Source: an uncultured Granulosicoccus sp. (GTDB lineage Bacteria; Pseudomonadota; Gammaproteobacteria; Granulosicoccales; Granulosicoccaceae). From it: a stretch of 64,000 nucleotides of DNA. Location: the NCBI GenBank assembly GCA_947499955.1, contig CANMQI010000003.1:1-64000 (forward strand), given 5' to 3'. The notes beneath the pieces were generated by a model that was given only the letters and a program-made list of their open reading frames with translations, had not been told where the DNA came from and did not search any database. The translations under genes and the position numbers were made by a program. Each line of letters starts with the position of its first letter. Position 1 is the stretch's first letter. Of the stretch, positions 8,969 to 18,177 are shown piece after piece.

Positions 8969-10138
8969 TCAGTCAGCCTGGCTGATAAGGTATGGGTGTT
9001 TTTCCAGGTATCGTGCAAGATTGTCCGGTCGATACTGTGTATCCAGTCTCTTGTGTTTTTCGGGTTCGGCATTCCAGCGGTGAATAACAGAAGGATCCAC
9101 ACTGAGATTCGCGCTATCGGGATGTCCCAGCAACAGGCGCGCGCCTTTCCCCTTGCGGCGACGCAGTGTCTCGAAAAGCGAATAGAACCACGTATAGGAA
9201 TCAAACAGCTGATCCTGGGGATATCCGCGATAATGTTTGAGGTAGTCGCTATCCACCTCCAGACCCAGCGTCTGTGCCTCTGCCATCAACCACTTCAGAG
9301 GCAGGTTGGCCAGACCATCCTTGATGTATCCGCCTCCGATGTTCGAATGCACGCCTGCAAACCAGCGCTGCTCCAGAGTCTGTGTCGTATCGGGAACCCT
9401 GCTCGTGGACTTCCATATCTCGGGGCGGAAATCGAATCGTCGCTCATCGATGGCCAGCGCCTGCCTGGCGTGCTGTACGCAGGCTGCAGGTGTATCCCCT
9501 ACATGGAAGGCATACTCCTCCCCAGTGGTTTTCTGATCCGATTTGAAGCGGGCCCCCAGAGCCATGACAGTGTCAAACACACCCAGTAGCGTTATCGATA
9601 CGGGCATCATCGGCGAACCTGGTCCACTACCGCCTGCCGTGGTCACGCTGGCTGGATCGGCCTGTGCGCGACTCGTCAGATAGCGATGAAACAACAGAGG
9701 CACGAAATACGCATCCTGCTTGCAGGGAATGCCACCCATCCAGTCGATGAATCGAGTCAGCCCGCGAGCCTGTGCGGCCCCGCGACTGAATCCGAACAGA
9801 TAGACCTCATCGCCAGGCTGGTAGTTGTCGACCAGAAAGCTCAGCGCCTGTTCGATATTCCCTTCGAAGCCGGCACCCCAGGCTCCCCCGAACTTGCTAT
9901 CTACCCAACGGACTATCTTGTTCGACAGTCCAGGATAGGAGTTCAAGGCCCCTACCCCTGTATCGTAATAGGTAATCTGTTGAACAGGTTTCTGCCTGCC
10001 GACCGGTAGTACGGCTCTGGCAATCTTCAGCGGATTCGACGGTCTGAGAACGGTGGTTCCGTCGTCCCTGGCCTTCACCTGGTAGGGGTTGTTCCAGGTA
10101 CCATCCAGGCACAGAATGATTCTTCGGTGTTCCATCAT
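8969..10138 (-). CDS. DUF2235 alpha/beta hydrolase (Tle1-like phospholipase fold)
   Basis: A 389-residue protein that opens with RRIILCLDGTWNN, the diagnostic DUF2235 start. YYDTGVGALNSYPG follows, then the nucleophile elbow VYLFGFSRGAAQAR near residue 108, and a later WFAGVHSNIGGGY with the probable catalytic His. DUF2235 proteins include type VI secretion phospholipase effectors (Tle1), but many are housekeeping or standalone enzymes. No VgrG, PAAR or immunity gene is adjacent, so an effector role is not supported. There is no signal peptide. It shares strand and neighbourhood with the lipoprotein hydrolase and the barrel-like protein. Confidence 0.85.
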   Translation of the reverse strand: MMEHRRIILCLDGTWNNPYQVKARDDGTTVLRPSNPLKIARAVLPVGRQKPVQQITYYDTGVGALNSYPGLSNKIVRWVDSKFGGAWGAGFEGNIEQALSFLVDNYQPGDEVYLFGFSRGAAQARGLTRFIDWMGGIPCKQDAYFVPLLFHRYLTSRAQADPASVTTAGGSGPGSPMMPVSITLLGVFDTVMALGARFKSDQKTTGEEYAFHVGDTPAACVQHARQALAIDERRFDFRPEIWKSTSRVPDTTQTLEQRWFAGVHSNIGGGYIKDGLANLPLKWLMAEAQTLGLEVDSDYLKHYRGYPQDQLFDSYTWFYSLFETLRRRKGKGARLLLGHPDSANLSVDPSVIHRWNAEPEKHKRLDTQYRPDNLARYLEKHPYLISQAD

Positions 10139-10247
10139 GTATCCCGCAGCGCTTGGCCTGTCATCGATACTACAGCATTGGATTCACGGAACCACCTTGG
10201 CTTGTGCAGACATGCCCACTCCTATACCTCTGTACAAGGTAGCGCTG

Positions 10248-12719
10248 TCAGATGATGGTCTTCGCCGTATCCTCAACCAATTGTTGCAACTGAGGGCTGC
10301 GCTCGAGCAAGCGTCGGAACCTGACTTCATCCAGCACCAGTAACGTCGACGGAACAATGGTGCGCACCCTGATGTCACGATCCTTCCCCGGCAGGAATGT
10401 CATGACGCCGAATATTTCACCACGTCCCAGTCGGACCAATCGTCCACCAGACTCTACCTCCACCGCCCCGGATGCGATGAAGTAGACCTTCTTTTCGGCA
10501 TTGTCGCGGTTGATGACAACCGTATCGGTATTGACATATCGCGATTGCAGATGTCTGCCGAGTTTACGCAGACTTTCCTTGTCGAGTTCCGCGAACAGGG
10601 GGTATTGCTTGATCAGTTCATCGCGCTGCACGGCCAGGTCCAGCTCAAGGCGCTGCTCGGCAATGGCACGACGTGCATTGATGTTCTGTGTCAATGATGT
10701 GTGCAGTTCGATACCGACAAGCCCCTGATCACGCAGCGCGGTGTATTCGCGCTCCTCAAGCCGAAGTGCCGTTCGCTGAATGATACGTCGCCCCAGTTCC
10801 TCGGCATAGCCCGGGAATTGCAAGCGTAGTCCCTCCAACGCAGATTCCACCATGGTCTTGCGCCTGAACAGCAATTGCTGCAGCAATTCGGCTACCCGGC
10901 GACCATGCAGGCGCTTGATACGGGCATTGATGAAGCCCTCCAGATCACCAAAGACCACGCTTTGCGATACCAGCACTTCGAAGCGTTCTTCACTGATACG
11001 CGCCAGTGGCCCCGACCAGCGAAGATGATTGTGTAGAAACAGCGCAACACGATAATTTCGATTGTAGCCAACGCTCTTTCTGGCAGCACGCTGGTAGCCG
11101 GTACGGCCTGAGGTGCGAGCACCGTCGATAAGGCTGTCCGCATCGGCGATTGCACGCTCAGCCAGGCGCAGCGGAAACGTACGTTCGCGCACTCTTTCAA
11201 GAATGGCATTACGCTCGGCCACCGCCAATGCGACCAGGCCCAGCGCTATACGGTCGCGCGCGCTGACACCGGCATCATTCTCGGCCTGATGGACGGCATC
11301 ATTCACTCGTGTTGCAAATTGCCTGGCTTCTCCCCGGACAATGTCCCGCGGCAGTTCGTACCGTTTGGTTGTACTGCCCATGTCATCACGAACGGTCTGC
11401 AGTGCGACAGCCACGACCTGGTTGGACAAGGCCTGGTCCAGGGGGGTCAGCCGATCCAGTTTGAGAAGACTGATGACGCCCCGCAAGCTTGTGCCCTGCA
11501 CTATCAGGGTGAATAACGTGAAGCCGGTTGCCAGAATACCCACCAGTCGCTTGATCTCGATGGACACGGACTGGCTTTCGGTGACCGCCAGGGCCAGCGC
11601 CAGTGTCAGGGCACCTCGCAAACCGCCCCACAGAATCGCGGCGCGATAAGGCATTTCCACATTCGGCGACAGACGCAGAGTAGACAGTAGTGGCAGAAGC
11701 CCGAACAGAATCGCCGCACGCGCCGCCATCGCGGAGGCGATGACAACCAATACCAGCAACAGATCGTCCACGCGTACCGCTTCGAGCATGCGCGGAATCA
11801 GCAAGGCAGCCAGGATAAAGATCAGCGCACCAGCCCAGTGCGCCAACAGGTCCCAGGTCTCTCTCAGGTTGGTCCAGGACACGGGGGGCACACGACTGGG
11901 ACCTGCAAGCTTGAGTGTCAGGCCTGAGGTAACCACCGCAATGACCCCCGACGCTCCGATGGCCTGCTCGGCCAGTATGTACGCCAGATAGGGCAAGGCC
12001 ACCGACACCGAAATGATCGCCCGGTCATAACGGGCAAACAGAACCATGATCCACAGTGCCATGCGGGTTGCGACCCAGCCGGTGAGAATGCCTCCAAAGA
12101 TCAGAACCGGAAAGCGTGACAGCGCGCTGGAGATCGTCGGGTCCGGCACATTCAGAGTCACATAGGTCAGAAACACGCCGAACAAGGCAATGGCCGCAGC
12201 ATCGTTGAGCAGACTCTCCCCTTCTATGATGCGCACAAGCCGCCTGGGCGCTGCTATCGAGCGAAATATGCTCACCACCGCTGATGGGTCGGTGGTCGAG
12301 ACGATGGCACCTATCAACAGACAGGCCGTGAGCGGCAAGGGACTGGCCCAGGCCAGCGCGAAACCTACCGAGAAGGTGGCCACCACGACCGCCACCACAG
12401 CCAGTACCAGTATCGGTACCCAGTCTTCCAGCATTCTTCGCAGATTCATGCCAAGCGTTGCCTGGAACAGCAGCGTTGGCAGAAACACATACAGAAAGAC
12501 GTTCGAGCGTATCGGCAGATTGACGATCGCCTCGGCGATCGGATTCAGGGCATCGGTCAGTTCGGTGTTGAGAAAGAACGTCGCCCCACCACCAATGAGG
12601 ATGCCGAGGCACGCCAGTATGGCGCTATAGGGCAAACGTAACCGGGCCGCCAGGGGTTCAGCCGCTGCAATGACCAGAAACAGAGAGCTGATGATGGTGG
12701 TGACGACAACTATGTCCAT
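10248..12719 (-). CDS. CPA1-family Na+/H+ antiporter with C-terminal cyclic-nucleotide-binding domain
   Basis: An 823-residue inner-membrane protein. The first 410 residues hold about 12 hydrophobic segments and CPA1 signatures: TTDPSAVVS, EGESLLNDAAAIALFG near 166 and WGGLRGALTLALALAV near 360. A long cytoplasmic helical region (about 430-690) follows, then a Crp-type nucleotide-binding domain (about 695-815) with LFAELDKESLRKLG and LGRGEIFGVMTFL. The arrangement resembles plant SOS1-like and sperm-type NHE exchangers, where the tail gates transport. The phosphate-binding cassette is imperfect, so the ligand may not be cAMP. No ribosome site is obvious before ATG 12719. Confidence 0.9.
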   Translation of the reverse strand: MDIVVVTTIISSLFLVIAAAEPLAARLRLPYSAILACLGILIGGGATFFLNTELTDALNPIAEAIVNLPIRSNVFLYVFLPTLLFQATLGMNLRRMLEDWVPILVLAVVAVVVATFSVGFALAWASPLPLTACLLIGAIVSTTDPSAVVSIFRSIAAPRRLVRIIEGESLLNDAAAIALFGVFLTYVTLNVPDPTISSALSRFPVLIFGGILTGWVATRMALWIMVLFARYDRAIISVSVALPYLAYILAEQAIGASGVIAVVTSGLTLKLAGPSRVPPVSWTNLRETWDLLAHWAGALIFILAALLIPRMLEAVRVDDLLLVLVVIASAMAARAAILFGLLPLLSTLRLSPNVEMPYRAAILWGGLRGALTLALALAVTESQSVSIEIKRLVGILATGFTLFTLIVQGTSLRGVISLLKLDRLTPLDQALSNQVVAVALQTVRDDMGSTTKRYELPRDIVRGEARQFATRVNDAVHQAENDAGVSARDRIALGLVALAVAERNAILERVRERTFPLRLAERAIADADSLIDGARTSGRTGYQRAARKSVGYNRNYRVALFLHNHLRWSGPLARISEERFEVLVSQSVVFGDLEGFINARIKRLHGRRVAELLQQLLFRRKTMVESALEGLRLQFPGYAEELGRRIIQRTALRLEEREYTALRDQGLVGIELHTSLTQNINARRAIAEQRLELDLAVQRDELIKQYPLFAELDKESLRKLGRHLQSRYVNTDTVVINRDNAEKKVYFIASGAVEVESGGRLVRLGRGEIFGVMTFLPGKDRDIRVRTIVPSTLLVLDEVRFRRLLERSPQLQQLVEDTAKTII

Positions 12720-13136
12720 AAATGATGAAGGTCTGTCGAGCAGCGTGGCAGTGGAAAAACGTAAATGGGATCTTCACAGCAAGGAAATGTTCGGTTACAC
12801 AGCCTGTTACTGCTCTTCGTCAAATCTTACCGACCTGAACAGGGATTGTGCGTCACTTATTCATCATGTCACCCCCATTGGCATTCAACGGTGTGTTCAC
12901 TCTCAGTGTCTGTTCAGCAAAAAGGCTGCCGTGTCGCGCGGCTGTCGCTGCCACAGCGTGCGGATGCAAACACTCGGCGTCTGATCATGCAGACTCCCCC
13001 GCAGCTGATCAACAAAGTCAAAGGAAAAGATCTTGTCTGTTCTGGATGTTGGAGGGCGATATCTGAGCGAGCTTCGTGCAATGGTGGTATAAATAATCGG
13101 ACGCATGATCGGAGCAGACGAGGCAACACTGATGAC
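12720..13136. other. Intergenic region carrying the second copy of a repeated element
   Basis: 417 bp lie between the antiporter start and the YnfA stop. Short frames here have random composition and match nothing. The only structure I can support is the element at 13038-13097, shared with 2860-2918. Confidence 0.45.
13038..13097. repeat. Intergenic element, copy 2
   Basis: TGTTCTGGATGTT (13038-13050) and GCAATGGTGGTATAAATAAT (13078-13097) match 2860-2872 and 2899-2918. The first block is identical and the second has 2 differences in 20. The spacing is 40 versus 39 nt. The copy lies 40-99 bp past the YnfA stop on the minus strand. Confidence 0.5.
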
Positions 13137-13463
13137 TCATGCCGCCCTGGGGCCCCACAGGATGATGGCCGCACCCAGCAGGCAGAGGCTGGCACCCACC
13201 AGATCCCAACGGTCAGCCCGCACACCCTCTACCGCCCATAGCCACCCCAGAGAAGAGACGATATAGACACCGCCGTAAGCCGCAAAGGCGCGCCCGGCGA
13301 AGTCAGCCTCGACACGGGTCAGCAGAAAGGCGAAGACGGCAAGCGCCAAGGCGCCGGGGACAAGCCAGAGAACCGATTTGCCGAGCCGCAGCCAGGCCCA
13401 GAAGGCAAAGCAACCCGCAATCTCGGCCAGAGCCGCACCCAGATACAGCGCGAGTGTCGTCAC
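13137..13463 (-). CDS. ynfA: UPF0060 (YnfA) small inner-membrane protein
   Basis: 108 residues forming four membrane helices, matching the family in length and in pattern: [20 protein letters not shown], then [20 protein letters not shown], then [20 protein letters not shown]. YnfA proteins resemble the small multidrug resistance family and have been linked to efflux, but the natural substrate is not established. The gene lies 13 bp after the flavin-reductase-like gene on the same strand and is probably cotranscribed. Confidence 0.92.
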   Translation of the reverse strand: MTTLALYLGAALAEIAGCFAFWAWLRLGKSVLWLVPGALALAVFAFLLTRVEADFAGRAFAAYGGVYIVSSLGWLWAVEGVRADRWDLVGASLCLLGAAIILWGPRAA

Positions 13464-13476
13464 CAGCCGCCCCGCT

Positions 13477-14088
13477 CTACTCGCCCTTGCTCACGGGTCG
13501 TTCCATCCTGAATGTCTCCTCGGTAATGGAGAAATCCATATAGCCCAACCGCGCCAGTGGTCGCATGCCCTGCGTATCCAGTATCCCATCAACGATCACG
13601 TCATCGCTGATGTAGATCCCCACCACTTCGCCAATGATCACCTCCGAACCCACTGGCTTGCCATCACGCGCGGTCAATGACACCACCTTGTTCAGGATGC
13701 ATTCCAGCGCAACCGGAGACGCTGCCACACGAGGTACTGACACATTGCGGCACGACGCCTTGGCAAGTCCGGTGCGCTCGAATTCGTCCACGTCCGCCTC
13801 GTACGGCGCCGAGCTCTGATTGACTTGCTCCTTCAGGTCGGCCACGGCCATGTTGACCACGAACTCGCCGGTGGTTTCGATATTCTCCTGACTGTCCTTG
13901 CGACCACTTGATGAGAACATGACGAACGGCGGTGCGGCCGAGATGGCATTGAAGTAACTGTAAGGGGCCAGATTGGCCACCCCCGACGGACTCAGGCTGG
14001 AGATCCAGCCGATCGGTCGCGGCACCACGAGTGCTGTCCAGGGGTTACGGGCAAGCCCATGGGGTTCGCTTCTGGGATCGTAGAACAT
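13477..14088 (-). CDS. Flavin reductase-like (FMN-binding split barrel) protein
   Basis: 203 residues with the fold of flavin reductase-like proteins: [20 protein letters not shown] near the start, then [20 protein letters not shown] and [17 protein letters not shown], which together form the FMN pocket. The middle has a conserved segment near [12 protein letters not shown] and a [10 protein letters not shown] strand. Members bind FMN and may supply reduced flavin or act as oxidoreductases. The partner is unknown; the flavin monooxygenase at 43-44 kb is not adjacent. No clear ribosome site precedes ATG 14088. Confidence 0.85.
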   Translation of the reverse strand: MFYDPRSEPHGLARNPWTALVVPRPIGWISSLSPSGVANLAPYSYFNAISAAPPFVMFSSSGRKDSQENIETTGEFVVNMAVADLKEQVNQSSAPYEADVDEFERTGLAKASCRNVSVPRVAASPVALECILNKVVSLTARDGKPVGSEVIIGEVVGIYISDDVIVDGILDTQGMRPLARLGYMDFSITEETFRMERPVSKGE

Positions 14089-14158
14089 GAATGTTTCAAA
14101 GGTTAGCGGTGTGTGGTGCTGGCGCTATCGCCGACGATGATCGTACAGACGTTCCCTG

Positions 14159-15181
14159 TCAGAGCTCTGACAATACAATCGTTCGACCTTCCTGCGCAGA
14201 CAGATAGGCGGCTTCAACCAGAGCCAGTGTCTTGAGGTTGTCCTCACCGGAGGTTTCGGGTTGCCGTCCCTCGGCAATGCACCTGGCAAAGTCTTGCTGA
14301 ATGGCAACTACGCTTTCCTGGATATTGTGCCAGGGTCGCTCTGCCCACTCGAGCAGTGGTGGTTCGACATCCAGCACCTTCTCGGTACCGCCGTGTTGAA
14401 TGCTCAATTGATAGCCCTCACTGAGGCGCAGACTACCCTGGTCGCCATCGATCTCGAGGAGAGTCTCGGGGAATGTCTCGATCTTGCGCCGGCTTGCATA
14501 GGAGCAGTCCACGACGCTGGTTGCACCACTGTCGTGCGCCAGCAGCATCGTGGCAACATCCTCACCCTTGATGGCTGGGTTGATTCGCTGCGTGGTCGCG
14601 GACAATCGTGTGACATCCCCCATCAGCGCTCGGGCAATATCCAGTACATGAATGCCTAGATCCTGAATGATGAAGCGCTCTCCTTCGGCAAGATACGGCT
14701 GCCCCGAAAAGACATCGTAGCCGGATCGGAAACTGGCTCGACAGAAGAACGGCTTGCCGATGTCCCCTTCCCGTATGCTGTGAATCGCAGCCCGAATAGC
14801 CGACTGCCAGCGAAAGTTCTCGTGCACCATGAACACCTTGCCCGTTGCCTCGACGGCACGGATCATGGCCCGGGCATCCTCCAGAGATTCGGCCAGGGGT
14901 TTCTGACAGATGACATGGACAGCGTGATGGGCGGCAAGCTCGACCAGCGCTCGGTGTGAGGGTACGGTGGTGGCAATGTCGACGAAGTCGAGTGCCTCTG
15001 CTGCCAGCATATCGGCCGCATCGGTATAGCGTGCATCGATACCGAAGGCGTCACCGACCTCGGCCAGTCGAGCCGGGTCCTGATCACAGATGGCTGTGAT
15101 ACCGGCGCCCTCCGTGTCGCGCCAGCCATGTAACTGATTTACCGCAAAAAAGCCGCAGCCTATCAAACCACCCTTCAGCAT
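14159..15181 (-). CDS. apsD: D-apiose dehydrogenase (Gfo/Idh/MocA family)
   Basis: A 340-residue NAD(P)-dependent sugar dehydrogenase. The N-terminal Rossmann motif is GLIGCGFFAVNQLHGW, and the family motif is VICQKPLAESLEDA near residue 95, supplying the catalytic Lys. ATG 15181 is preceded by AAGGAGG at 6 nt; the longer upstream frame is not coding. Next to a GntR regulator and opposite apnL, a RuBisCO-like gene, oiaK and apnO, the best assignment is ApsD, which oxidises D-apiose to D-apionolactone (pathway of Carter and colleagues, 2018). Assignment to apiose is by context; the family alone would fit many sugars. Confidence 0.8.
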   Translation of the reverse strand: MLKGGLIGCGFFAVNQLHGWRDTEGAGITAICDQDPARLAEVGDAFGIDARYTDAADMLAAEALDFVDIATTVPSHRALVELAAHHAVHVICQKPLAESLEDARAMIRAVEATGKVFMVHENFRWQSAIRAAIHSIREGDIGKPFFCRASFRSGYDVFSGQPYLAEGERFIIQDLGIHVLDIARALMGDVTRLSATTQRINPAIKGEDVATMLLAHDSGATSVVDCSYASRRKIETFPETLLEIDGDQGSLRLSEGYQLSIQHGGTEKVLDVEPPLLEWAERPWHNIQESVVAIQQDFARCIAEGRQPETSGEDNLKTLALVEAAYLSAQEGRTIVLSEL

Positions 15182-15192
15182 ACTGTCCTCCT

Positions 15193-15915
15193 TTATTCTT
15201 CTGTCAACAAATGACGGTAAAGTGAATTGGCCCGTGTCAGATGAATCCTCATGGCAGTCTCCGCCGCGTCCGCATCCCGTGACCTGATCGCCTTCACGAT
15301 CGATGCATGTTCTGACAAGGTAAGATTCTCGGCACCGGGCAGTCGCACGAGTTCCTGATGGAATTCGGCAAGCCATTCGATCAGCGCCTGGCTCAGATTG
15401 GCAAAGATGGCATTGCCGGTCATGGCTGCGATCTCACGATGAAACAAGGCATCCTGTTTCAGAAACTCTTCCGAATTGCCCAACGATTCCGTATGCGCCT
15501 GGTAGCGCAGCTCCAGCTGCTCGATGGCGGCATCCGATGCTCTCTGCGTCGCCAGCCGCACCATCTGCAATTCGAACAACAGACGGGCCTCCTTCAATTC
15601 GTCCAGGCTCTCGCTACTACTGCGCAGGATGCCGCTGGTGGTGAGTGAGACGGCCTGCATCACATTGGAAAAGCTTGGCGCCGCCACACTGGCGCGTTCG
15701 CCCTGCGCCAGACTGATCAGACCGACATTCGCCATGTTCTGCAAGGCCTCCCGAACCGCCGGCCGGCCGACACCGTAGCGTGCCATCAACTCACGCTCGG
15801 ATGGCAGCTTGTCACCGGGTCCCAGGCCTTCCACCTTGATGAGATCAACGAGCCGATCCATGACGTCCTCGTACAGTCGCCGTTTCTGAATCTGTTCGGG
15901 TGCTTGTCGCTTCAC
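15193..15915 (-). CDS. GntR/FadR-family transcriptional regulator of the apiose locus
   Basis: About 240 residues. A winged helix (roughly residues 10-75) contains GDKLPSERELMARYGVGRPA and VREALQNM, and an all-helical FCD ligand domain follows with the metal or acid-binding His residues in DALFHREIAAMTGNAIF and SEHASIVKAIRSRD. GTG 15915 gives a natural MKRQAPEQ start; a TTG at 15960 is also in frame. It is 11 bp upstream of apsD and divergent from apnL across about 320 bp containing a palindromic operator candidate. It probably represses the locus until a pathway intermediate binds. Confidence 0.88.
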   Translation of the reverse strand: MKRQAPEQIQKRRLYEDVMDRLVDLIKVEGLGPGDKLPSERELMARYGVGRPAVREALQNMANVGLISLAQGERASVAAPSFSNVMQAVSLTTSGILRSSSESLDELKEARLLFELQMVRLATQRASDAAIEQLELRYQAHTESLGNSEEFLKQDALFHREIAAMTGNAIFANLSQALIEWLAEFHQELVRLPGAENLTLSEHASIVKAIRSRDADAAETAMRIHLTRANSLYRHLLTEE

Positions 15916-16236
15916 GGGGTAGTGGTTTCCTGCCTGAAAAATGAAACAGATCAATTGCAAGACTGCGAATCGGTAATTCTAACGCGATTCAAGACCTCGT
16001 CAGCTCAATGCGCGGATTGTCCGTTGCTGCAGCATGAGTACCCGCTTCTCGCGCATGCCATCGATAAAGACGGTGACGAAGCGGCGAATTCTCGTATTCC
16101 GAGGTGACGATTCTGGCGACGGACGACCCCGGTTCCTCCAAACAGTTGTGGAGTACTTGGGATACATAGTATACCATTCGTTTCACGAGTCACAATCATT
16201 CACTGTCGGTGTCGTCTGACGGTAGAGGAGCCATCC
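15916..16236. promoter_or_regulatory. Divergent control region of the apiose locus
   Basis: The 321 bp between the GntR gene and apnL must hold promoters for both directions. A near-palindrome, GGATACATAGTATACC, sits at 16160-16175, about 60 bp before apnL. Half-sites GGTATAC and GGATAC are typical of FadR-type GntR operators such as those of UxuR or NanR. I infer that this is the regulator's operator. Confidence 0.55.
16160..16175. promoter_or_regulatory. Candidate GntR operator
   Basis: GGATAC and GTATACC form an inverted repeat with a 3-4 bp centre, upstream of apnL and beside the GntR gene. Assignment is by position and by similarity to GGTATACC-type GntR sites. Confidence 0.5.
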
Positions 16237-18177
16237 ATGACAATGCCTGGCAAGCTTCTGACGTGCTTCGGTACCTCGGAGCTCATCGAGCCTTTGCAGC
16301 AGATCGTTGTCGGCGACATGAGCTATCGCCTGGGTCCGGATGGCGTACGCAACCTCTGCTGGAAAGGCCAGGAAGTCATCAGAGCGATTACCTGGCCCAT
16401 TCGCGATGCAGACTGGGGCACGATGCGCCCTGTCATCATCGGTGACACCACCGATCGCTCAGAGACCGAAGCGCGGCATCAGCTGCATTTCCAGGTGGGC
16501 GGCGGTGCGCTGGACTGTCAGGTGAAAATCCAATCCGATTCCAGAGGCGAACTGCAAGCCAGCATCAAGATGCAGGCCAGCGCGGACTTCCCCACAAACC
16601 GTGCCGGCTTTACCGTGCTGCACCCGATAACAGGGGTGGCAGGCAGTCATTTGTACGTCACCCATGGCGATGGGACCGTGGAGCAGACGCAGTTCCCGAC
16701 GCTGATTTCACCCGATCAACCCGTTATGGATATCGTTGGTCTACAGCATGAGTTGCACGGCGTTGACATCGATATCCACTTCGATGGCGAGGTGTTCGAA
16801 ATGGAAGATCAGCGCAACTGGTCCGATGCCTCCTACAAGACGTACTGCGTACCGCTGGTCCACCCGTTTACCTACACCCTTGCCGGTGGTGAATCGCGCC
16901 GGCAAACCATCACGGTAAGGCTCTCTGGCGGTAATGCCCCGGACAAGAGCAATACCGACACCTCCGGACTGGCATTGGTGGCGCTCGATGGGCTGGCACC
17001 GGAAATCGGTCTGGCGGTTGATGCAGGCTGGCCTGTCACAGCACAGACACAGGAGCTGGTAGCGCACTGCGCCGTACAATTCATGCTGGCTCGACTCAGG
17101 CTGGACAATCTCGACACCGCCGTGGATGAACTGCAACCCTGGATTGCGAACAAGGAGCAGGCTCTCGATCTGGAAATCGTCGTTCCCGACGCCACGCCCT
17201 TGAGCGAGCTGACACAGCTGGCTGACGTATTACGTCGTGCTGGCATACGGCCCGCTCATGTCATTGCCTTGCCAGAGGCGTATCTGGCCAGCTATCAACC
17301 GACTGGCCCCTGGCCCGAGGGCCCAACACCCGGCGAGGCCCTGCAGGCCTGCCGAGAGGCCTTTCCCGATGCCGCTATCGGTGCCGGTGTACTGACGAAC
17401 TTTACCGAGCTCAACCGCTGCCGTCCGGCCAGCGAGCAGTGGAGCTACATCAGCCATGGCAATACTGCCATCGTGCATGCCGCTGACGATCAATCCGTCA
17501 TGGAGACCCTGGAAGCACTGCCACAGATCTTCAGCAGTACACAGGCCTTGTCACACTCCCGGCCTTGCAGACTCGGCCTGGTGTCCATCGGTGCTCGTAC
17601 CAACCCCTATGGTTCTGCACCCGCGGCCAATCCCGAACAGATCAGGCTGGCACTGGCACAAGCGGACCCGCGTCAGCGCGGCCTGTTTGCCGCCGCATGG
17701 GCGGTTGGTGTGCTGAGTACCACCAGCACTTACCCGATCGAGGCGATCACACTGGCATCACCTGCCGGGCCGTTCGGCATGGCGTGGCAGGCACAGGACT
17801 ATCGGCAGCCTGGGTTCGACGACGAGGCAGACGCTCGACTCTTCCCTCTGTTTCATATCGTGCGTGCAGCCGCTGCCATGAGCTCTCATCCCAGGATCGG
17901 GGTCGAGGCCCTGCCTGTCGGTATCGCTGCCTACGGTGTCAGAACAGATGATGAATACCAACTCCTGCTGGCCAATACCTCAATGCAACCCTGCACGGTG
18001 CCCCTGGGCGAGCCCTGGCACAGTCGGCTACTGGATACCCACACCTTTACCGCTGCCATCCGGGATCCGCTGTGGCTGGAAAACAGCACGGCCCGACACA
18101 GCGACACGCTGACACTGCCACCCTACGCAACCGCATTCATGACCCGACTCCATACACCCGACAGGCACGACCACTGA
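16237..18177 (+). CDS. apnL: D-apionate lactonase
   Basis: A 646-residue soluble protein without a signal peptide. Sequence alone shows a beta-rich N-terminal half (about 1-230, with YRLGPDGVRNLCWKGQEVI) and an alpha/beta C-terminal half. I recognise no generic hydrolase motif. Its length and position as first gene before a RuBisCO-like protein, a DUF1537 kinase and an ApnO-like oxidoreductase match ApnL, which hydrolyses D-apionolactone to D-apionate. The stop codon overlaps the next start as TGATG, so translation is coupled. The call depends mainly on neighbourhood. Confidence 0.72.
   Translation: MTMPGKLLTCFGTSELIEPLQQIVVGDMSYRLGPDGVRNLCWKGQEVIRAITWPIRDADWGTMRPVIIGDTTDRSETEARHQLHFQVGGGALDCQVKIQSDSRGELQASIKMQASADFPTNRAGFTVLHPITGVAGSHLYVTHGDGTVEQTQFPTLISPDQPVMDIVGLQHELHGVDIDIHFDGEVFEMEDQRNWSDASYKTYCVPLVHPFTYTLAGGESRRQTITVRLSGGNAPDKSNTDTSGLALVALDGLAPEIGLAVDAGWPVTAQTQELVAHCAVQFMLARLRLDNLDTAVDELQPWIANKEQALDLEIVVPDATPLSELTQLADVLRRAGIRPAHVIALPEAYLASYQPTGPWPEGPTPGEALQACREAFPDAAIGAGVLTNFTELNRCRPASEQWSYISHGNTAIVHAADDQSVMETLEALPQIFSSTQALSHSRPCRLGLVSIGARTNPYGSAPAANPEQIRLALAQADPRQRGLFAAAWAVGVLSTTSTYPIEAITLASPAGPFGMAWQAQDYRQPGFDDEADARLFPLFHIVRAAAAMSSHPRIGVEALPVGIAAYGVRTDDEYQLLLANTSMQPCTVPLGEPWHSRLLDTHTFTAAIRDPLWLENSTARHSDTLTLPPYATAFMTRLHTPDRHDH

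Noticed and set aside
8969..10138. Type VI secretion effector call for the DUF2235 protein
   Set aside because: No VgrG, PAAR, adaptor or immunity gene is adjacent, and DUF2235 is widespread outside type VI systems.
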